From: Paratinospora sagittata
Taxonomy: Eukaryota; Streptophyta; Magnoliopsida; Ranunculales; Menispermaceae
NCBI GenBank assembly: GCA_035771175.1
Contig: CM069607.1
Location: 22,080,001-22,144,000, forward strand
DNA length: 64,000 nucleotides
Direction of reading: 5' to 3'
The notes beneath the pieces were generated by a model. That model saw only the letters and a program-made list of their open reading frames with translations. It did no database searches and was not told the DNA's origin. The number at the start of each line of letters is the position of its first letter. Positions within the stretch are counted from its first letter, which is position 1. Made by a program: the position numbers and the translations under genes. Shown here one piece after another: positions 58,100-64,000 of this stretch.

Positions 58100-58809
58100 G
58101 ACCAAATAATGAAACAAAATACATGAAGAAAAGCATGATAGTAAACATTGAAACCAAACTAGGCCCTAGGAACTTGTCAATTTCTCCCTTGTCTCCAATG
58201 AAGATTTCTTCGCGTTCCTTCGCTCCTAGTCGTCTCTTTCTCTTCTCCAGTCTATTCTCCTATAAAAGCCCTAAATTTTGATATATTATAAGCCCCCAAG
58301 TCGTAGGAAATCAAAATTAAAGTGTAGCAAAAAAATCCCAAAAATTTGCAAAAATCTGGAACTTGGGCAACCCATTTTTATCTTTTCTTCTTTCACGATC
58401 ACGGCGCCGTTACGCCACTACCTAGCGCCGCGGTGCCCAGAACCTATTGGTGGTGCCCTTTTCTGTGGACTTAGCCATTTTTCTACTCTATTTTGACTTG
58501 TATTCTTCATGCTTCTGTATTGTATCTTCTTGTACATGTTTCTATCATCCAAATCCATGATCAACACATCTAAACACCGACAAAACAAAATAAATCTAAT
58601 TAGTAACACATTTAAATGATCAAATCTATCAACTTATAGAATTAAAAATCGAATTAAAGCATAAAAAACCAATTTATTCCTAAACTAACAAGTGCATCAA
58701 AACTAACATGAACAAATCAAAATAGTGCATGAAATGTCCTAAAATATACCTAAACATACCCTAAAACCTATCTAATATGCAACTCAACAATATTATCGTA
58801 AAATAATTT
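58100..58809 (-). repeat. Divergent TGATAA-family fragment, copy G
   Basis: Shares with copies C and D a CCCTAAATTTTGATATAT segment (58269-58286), a GC motif CACGGCGCCG...AGCGCCGCGG (58400-58433), TTTGACTTGTATTCTTCATG and CGACAAAACAAAATAAA (about 58577-58593). Both ends are indistinct and no duplication was found. Confidence 0.5.
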
Positions 58810-59366
58810 AATCGAAGTTTTGTATACATACTCTTCAAGGTCTAAGACTGGTGTTTAACCGAGGACCGTGAGTTTGTCATTGAGCATTGGGCGGTACCTT
58901 TCCGGTAGATCTACTTTTCACCCAGTCTAGACACGACTGTCACAAAAAGGTAGGGGTTGTGAGCTTTCTTCTTCAGATTGCCTCATTGGCTTCTTCTATT
59001 TTTGCTTCATATCAATGTTAAAAGTAAGAGAGAATGAAAAATATACGGAGAAGGAAATAAAGAAGGTAAGAGAGGTTGAGGTGAGGAGAGATAAATGAAG
59101 AGCCTCTCCTCCCCCTCCCTTTTATAGAAGAAAGGAGGAGTACGGGGGGTAAGAAAGAGGGCCGACTTTTATATGGGGTCGGTTCCCTACTTGGGGAACC
59201 CCTTGGGGGTCGATTCCTTCCTTGGGTCCGGTCTCCTACTTTGAAAGAAGTTTTCTCAAAAAAAATTGACACATAAAAATAATATAGTATTTTCCTTGAA
59301 AACTGGTATTTTCAAAAATTGGGGTAGGGTAGTCTTCAAGACCATTTGCTTTGATACCATAAAGTT
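58810..59366 (-). other. Leader of a minus-strand gypsy element, with primer-binding site
   Basis: On the minus strand TGGTATCAAAGC (59359-59348 as the reverse of GCTTTGATACCA) lies seven bases after the LTR end and matches the initiator tRNA-Met site with one change. The rest is non-coding. G/C-rich phrases (59120-59240, GGGGTCGGTTCCC, GGGAACCCCTTGGGGG) look like internal duplications. The frame at 59018-59272 is not convincing. Confidence 0.6.
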
Positions 59367-60500
59367 TGTCACACCCCGCCGGGCGTGACAGACAGGCCTG
59401 GGGGTTCGAATGCGAGTTGCACACACGAAAGCATGGTGTCCCATAATCAACAACAATACCACAGAAATAACTAAAGAAAATACCATTGATATTAAACATA
59501 GGGTTTTGGTAATTAGTAATACATCTCCTTCTTCCAAAAGATAAAATAGAAAAAGGGCAGTGCCCCTACAAAAGAACAAAAACACAAAAAGAGAAACAAG
59601 AAAAATGTATCAAAAGTTTGGAGCCTTCATCGCCGCTATGCTGACCAGGAGGGACCTGGAGAAAGAGCAAAAACAAAAGTCCCTACATGGACCGAGTTCG
59701 GCAGGTGCCCTCGGTAAATGTCCATTCTAACCCATCTTAGCCTTCTGGAAAGATAAGCAACGGGGTTAGCTCAATAGCTTAGTGAGATCAAGCAAGGTAA
59801 ATGAGGCTTACATGCATAATAATAAATACAAAACAACAATCATTGAAAAGTTAAGCCATAACAATACAACCAAGCAATCAATGGTGGCTATCTGGCCTTT
59901 TAGGCCAACCTGTGAGTCAAGTGCCAACACAACGTGCAGCAACTAAGAGGTCTCATGAGTTCCAGTGCATAGAGTGGCGACCTGAAACCTCATGGGCAAT
60001 GTGCACCGTAGTTAGCAACCCATAGGTTCAACCCCCCAAAGATATATCAATCCACAACAATCTGTAATACATCCATGAAGTAGAGCATGGTAACATTTAT
60101 GATGCATGATGCTATGTAAATATCATTACACAAGGCAAACAAGCCTAGGCCTTCATTCCCCACCTTAACACACTTGAGGCAGCGGTGGTGTCTAAGCTTT
60201 TACGAGAAAGTGTTGAAACACGACCACGCAAGAGAGAGCAAAAAAGGCGGATGGAGTGAGGGTTTGAGGAGGGAGCCACCCCTAAGCCTTCCCTTTGGGG
60301 GAGCCCCTAGGAGTCAGCCTCCTTCTTGTGGGGGTCGTCCCCCTATAGGGGGGGCATCCCAGAGGGAGGGTCGCCCTCTTCCAATTCGGGGAGTCCTCAC
60401 TGCCTGGGGAGTCCTTACGGGTCCCAACTGTCTGAGAGTTAGATCTATAGGAGAAAAATGGAGAAAGTGAGAGAGAGAGTTTGAGGGGTGTTATATAACA
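59367..60500 (-). repeat. 5' LTR of a minus-strand gypsy element, about 1.13 kb
   Basis: On the minus strand it starts near TGTTATATAACACCCCTC and ends GGCGGGGTGTGACA. CGGGGTTAGCTCAATAGC (59761-59778) is the reverse of the phrase common in gypsy LTR R regions here. A GC-rich block at 60240-60430 has GGGGGAGCCCCTAGG-like imperfect palindromes. The open frame at 60174-60470 is this block and is not considered a gene. Confidence 0.65.
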
Positions 60501-62292
60501 ACTTTACAAAGGCTTCCTGAATTACATGCAATCCACAAAGAAGGCTACAGTCCAGGATGCCGTTAATCGTCAAGTAGCGGCTCCCCAACCTCAGACAGAT
60601 CAAAGTCAGGTCTGACACTGAAAAGATGACCAACTAGATAATAAAATAGAAGCGACTGCAGCCAATCACCTTCGACGGTAAGACAGACCTCGATGAGGCT
60701 CAAAAGTGGGTTAATGAGCTTTGAAAGGCTTTGGATGCCATGGAATCCCAAATGAGAAGCGTGTTACCCTAGCAACCTACCAACTTATTGGAGCTGCAAA
60801 AATTTGGTTGAAAATGGTCAAGGACAACCCTCGCATCAACATTGCCACCCTAACATGGCAAGAATTTGAGTCCCACTTTATTGATGAGTATTTCCCCAGT
60901 GCAATCAAGCGAAGGAAAAAATAAGAGTTCGCAAAACTATGTTCAATAACGATGCCTGAGTACATCTCCAAATTTATCGAACCCTCAGTCTTCTCACTTA
61001 TGACTGTCTCCCCAAAAAGAACAAAAGGCAAATTTTTTTTTCAATTGACTAAAATCGGACATTAGATAAGCTCTTGTCTTTTTGGAGCTGGATAATTTTT
61101 GAAATCTTCTCAACAAAGCAATGAACTTTGAGCAAGAGAAGCTCGAGTAGGAGTAGAGGCACAACAAACGGAAGAGGGCGACAACTTCAAGGCAGAAAAA
61201 TGAAAAGAAAAAGTCTTACCAACCGTACAAGAATGCCCTAGCAACCTAATAACCTCAGCACTTTTTCTCTTCCAATGCTCGTCAAACACTCTCTAGCCAG
61301 GAACCAACAGATTTTCCCGAATAACTTCAAAAGAGGCCGTGACAGCGGTCGTATTGGAATGAAAGGCCATAGAGGCGATGACAATAATCAACCCCTCCAA
61401 AGCACCAAAATTGGGAAAATAAAATTTATTTTCAATGCCGACAATCTAATAATGTCCAAAGATTTTGTCCCAAGGACCTCCAATGCAATAGATTCGAGTC
61501 CTAGCTGCACCAGTTCAACAAGCAGCACCAGCTCAACCCCAACCACCCAGGCCCCAACAGAACCAAGGCCACCGACAGCAGGAACGAGCCTATGTTGTTA
61601 CAAAGCAAGAGGTACCCAACAACGATGTGGTTAAAGGTACCTTTACTCTTTTCAATACGTTAGTCCATGTTTTGTTCAACTCTGGTTCTACTCACTCTTC
61701 TTATCTGCTGCTATCGTTGATAGATTAGGCCATTCCACTAAACCACCTACCATAATTCATGTATCCACACCTGTAGGGCCAAGCACTAAAATAAACAAAA
61801 TTTGTCCAAAATGTGAACTTAGAATGGCTGATACAGTCCTATCAGTCGACCTATTTGTAACGAGCTTCACACATTTTGACATCATTCTGGACATGAACTG
61901 GTTAACTCCTCTACATGCTCGAATCGACTGTCTGAAAAAGCAAGTCCTGCTTACCCTACCAAACGTAGAGACCCTGAAGATATATGGGAAACGAAAACAA
62001 ATTCACGGTTTCGCAGTCTTTCTATTAAAGGCCCAGATGCACATTCTCTCAATTATTGCAAAGGAAGATGAATTTGAGGAGCCACAACGCCTAATAACGA
62101 CCCACAACATCCATGTAGTTAGTGAATATCCTACTGTATTCTTATACGATCTACCCGTACTAATCGTAAAATCAAATTGATCCCTAGAGCTGACCCAATA
62201 TATATTCCACCCTACCATATGCCAAATGTTGCATTGATAGATCTTGACAAACAATTAAGGGATTTGGAAAAATTAGGGTTCATCCGAAAGAG
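60501..62292 (+). pseudogene. Ty3/gypsy gag-protease-RT pseudogene, truncated
   Basis: The gag region is seen at 60721-60924 (AAKIWLKMVKDNPRINIATL, WQEFESHFIDEYFP), a Retrotrans_gag-type capsid. Proline/glutamine-rich linker sequence follows (about 61500-61600). The protease has LFNSGSTHS (about 61674-61700) where D-S/T-G is required, so the catalytic Asp is Asn. It continues with FDIILDMNWLTPLHARIDCL (61878-61937), then the start of RT (VVSEYPTVFLYDLP, DLDKQLRDLEKLGFIRKS, to 62292), where a SIRE-like LTR piece cuts it. Many stops and shifts. Related in layout to the chromovirus at 1-3178 but a different copy. Confidence 0.85.
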
Positions 62293-62460
62293 TGTTGGCC
62301 TAAGTATCCAAGAGGGGGGGTGAATTGGACACTTAGACAATTAAAATTAAAGCAAAAATGTAAATAGAATCAACACAGTCAATTTAGAGTGGTTCGGCTA
62401 CTTGCCTACGTCCTCTACCTAACTTCCACAATTAGGATTTGAAACCTCTTCACTAAGGGA
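62293..62460 (-). repeat. SIRE-like LTR fragment (subfamily 2), reverse orientation
   Basis: TGTTGGCCTAAGTATCC, the G-rich run and GTGAATTGGACACTTAG are the reverse of a SIRE-like LTR end. GAGTGGTTCGGCTACTTGCC and CTACCTAACTTCCACAATTA follow as in other copies. It is cut at 62460 by the next LTR. Confidence 0.75.
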
Positions 62461-64000
62461 TGTTAACCTAAGCAGTTCATGACTTAGCTCATCCCTAAGT
62501 ATACTTGATGAAGTATATTTTAATGATCAAACAAATTTTTTTTTCGGTGCTAACGAGCTTTAATCAAAAACCAATCTCAGCACCTCAGGAAAGCAAAAAG
62601 CCAAAGAATGATTCGATCAAAGAACTCAAGTTCATATCAAACGTTCAAGATCGTTTCAATCATAGGTCCTCAAAGATCATATCACGATTTCAAGAGTAGA
62701 TCTTTCGATCAACGTTCAAGACATTCAACTCAAGCACGAAGTTCACATCGAAGATCTCATAATGAAGAGTTTGATTTAAAGATTATGAGAAATATGAGAA
62801 ATACACAGTATTTAAGGTATATCTTTCTCTAATCGATATTGCTCAAACATTTTTCAAAACCATGCACAAATCACTTGGATATTTGCATGTTTAAATAATA
62901 CGGTTTGAAGTATTTCAAATGATTTAATTTTCTATGTTTAATTATCGAGTTTTTATTCACGTTCATCATATTTTTAATCGCAAGTCAAAACTATGTTTCT
63001 AGAGTCTTTCAGGACGCTAATGAGTTAGCAGCGCTCTCCTGAACTTGATAAGTCAGGACGCTGATGATTCATTAGAACGCTGATAACATTTAAGGTTGAA
63101 TTGACCTAATTAATCAGGAGGCCTACTTGTTAGTAGTTGTCTCCCTATTAGTCAATCTCTAAAGTTGTCAGGACGCTGACTCATCATTAGCTTACTAAAA
63201 AATTTCTAACTTCTTCAAAGAATTTATCTTTGAGGACGCTGATAGTTATAAGTTGGTAAACTATCAGGACGCTACCTGGATAGGAGCGCCCTCATCTTTG
63301 GGAATCAACTTAATAACTTTCAAGACGCTAATTGTCTTTCAGCGCACTTGATTTTATTTTTCAAATATTTTGAAATGTCAGGACGCTTACATATTTGTAG
63401 TGCCATTGTGTTTTATGATTTAAAAGGTAGGACGCTTACTCGAAATAGTAGCGCCCTCATGCACGTAATTGTTTTAAGACAAAGCAGGACGCTAATTGTG
63501 CATTAGCGCCCAATTTTTCTTTGAGGACGCTGATAGTATAAGTTGAACAATCTATAAGGTCGCTACCAGGATAGGAGCACCCTCACCTTTGGGAATCAAC
63601 TTAATAACTTTTAGGACGCTGATTGTCCTTCACCGCGCTTTGTTTTATTGTTCAAATGTTTTTACATATGTGGTAAAACGCTTACAGTGTTGAAGCGCCA
63701 TCGTATTATGATTCATGTTTTAACTGGTAGGACGCTTACTCGGAAAGTAGCGCCCTCATGCACTTAATTGTTTTAAAACATGGCACGACGCTAACTGTTC
63801 ATTATCGCCCTCAGGGTTAAGTCATTTAAGTGTCAAAGAAAGTCAGGAAGCTCACGTTTCAGCAGTGCCCTCACTTCATTGTTCAGCAGTGCCCTCACTT
63901 CATTGTTCAGCAGAGCGCTTATACGTAATGAGCGCCCTCTAGGAACAAAATAAAAAAGTTGATATTATGCGTCAGGACACTGATTGTGGAATCAGGAAGT
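62461..64000 (+). repeat. SIRE-like LTR (subfamily 1), first 1.54 kb, runs off the window
   Basis: It starts TGTTAACCTAAGCAG and follows the 5' LTR at 42664, including TGATGAAGTATATTTTAATG. It holds the clearest hairpins in the window, for example 63487-63511 (ten-base arms GGACGCTAAT and ATTAGCGCCC, one mismatch, five-base loop). At 63515-63820 a second run of the block found at 63220-63510 suggests an internal duplication. GTTCAGCAGTGCCCTCACTT is repeated in tandem at about 63861-63908. Confidence 0.85.

Noticed and set aside
60174..60470. GC-rich open frame of 98 codons
   Set aside because: Sits inside a gypsy LTR in the opposite orientation; the Gly/Pro/Arg composition comes from the GC-rich palindromic block.
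1..64000. A new multi-gene defence or biosynthetic system
   Set aside because: Only one intact host gene was found; all other coding remnants fit retroelement proteins or are too broken or unknown to support a system.

Overview
The window looks like nuclear DNA of a flowering plant, probably a eudicot. It is AT-rich, its one host gene is a NAC transcription factor with two GT-AG introns in the usual plant positions, and nearly everything else is LTR retrotransposon sequence of plant lineages. No rRNA, tRNA, CRISPR array or bacterial-type operon was seen. The species cannot be named from the sequence alone.

Layout. 1-5677: the 3' part of a broken Ty3/gypsy chromovirus with its 3' LTR. 5678-12386: the NAC gene with upstream region, introns and 3' flank; this is the only stretch that reads as ordinary genic DNA. 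12387-21377: a short-LTR Ty1/copia element (Ale/Retrofit-like). It is split in its reverse transcriptase by a solo LTR of a 'TGATAA' family (15752-20066), which is itself split by a 2.8 kb SIRE-like solo LTR (16057-18838). 21378-26186: gypsy LTR remnants, a 3.0 kb solo LTR with a perfect target duplication, and part of a second SIRE-like LTR subfamily. 26560-32654 (minus): a decayed retroelement reading frame resembling the 'putative plant transposon protein' type, broken by two solo LTRs. 33000-38766 (minus): a third SIRE-like element (LTR, primer-binding site, gag) broken by a TGATAA solo LTR. 38767-41762: two TGATAA copies nested head to head. 41763-42535: the end of a gypsy LTR plus its primer-binding site. 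42664-51937: a complete but non-autonomous SIRE-like element with both LTRs, primer-binding site and polypurine tract; its 3' LTR carries another solo LTR. 51938-54477: a second, plus-strand copy of the transposon-protein-like frame. 54478-58800: an unrecognised minus-strand reading frame hit twice by TGATAA copies with perfect target duplications. 58810-60500: a minus-strand gypsy LTR with its primer-binding site. 60501-62292: gypsy gag-protease-RT remains, cut by SIRE-like LTR pieces that run to the end of the window.

The genes do not form a working pathway. One host regulator lies next to a deep nest of retroelements. The nesting order can be read because several insertions carry 5-bp target duplications and because removing them restores a reading frame. 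No retroelement here is intact. The most unusual structure is a dense series of short hairpins (GGACGCT paired with AGCGCCC) through the SIRE-like LTRs, with tandem repeats just upstream of their TATA boxes. GC-rich palindromes occur in the unrelated TGATAA LTRs as well. I found no convincing new multi-gene system.
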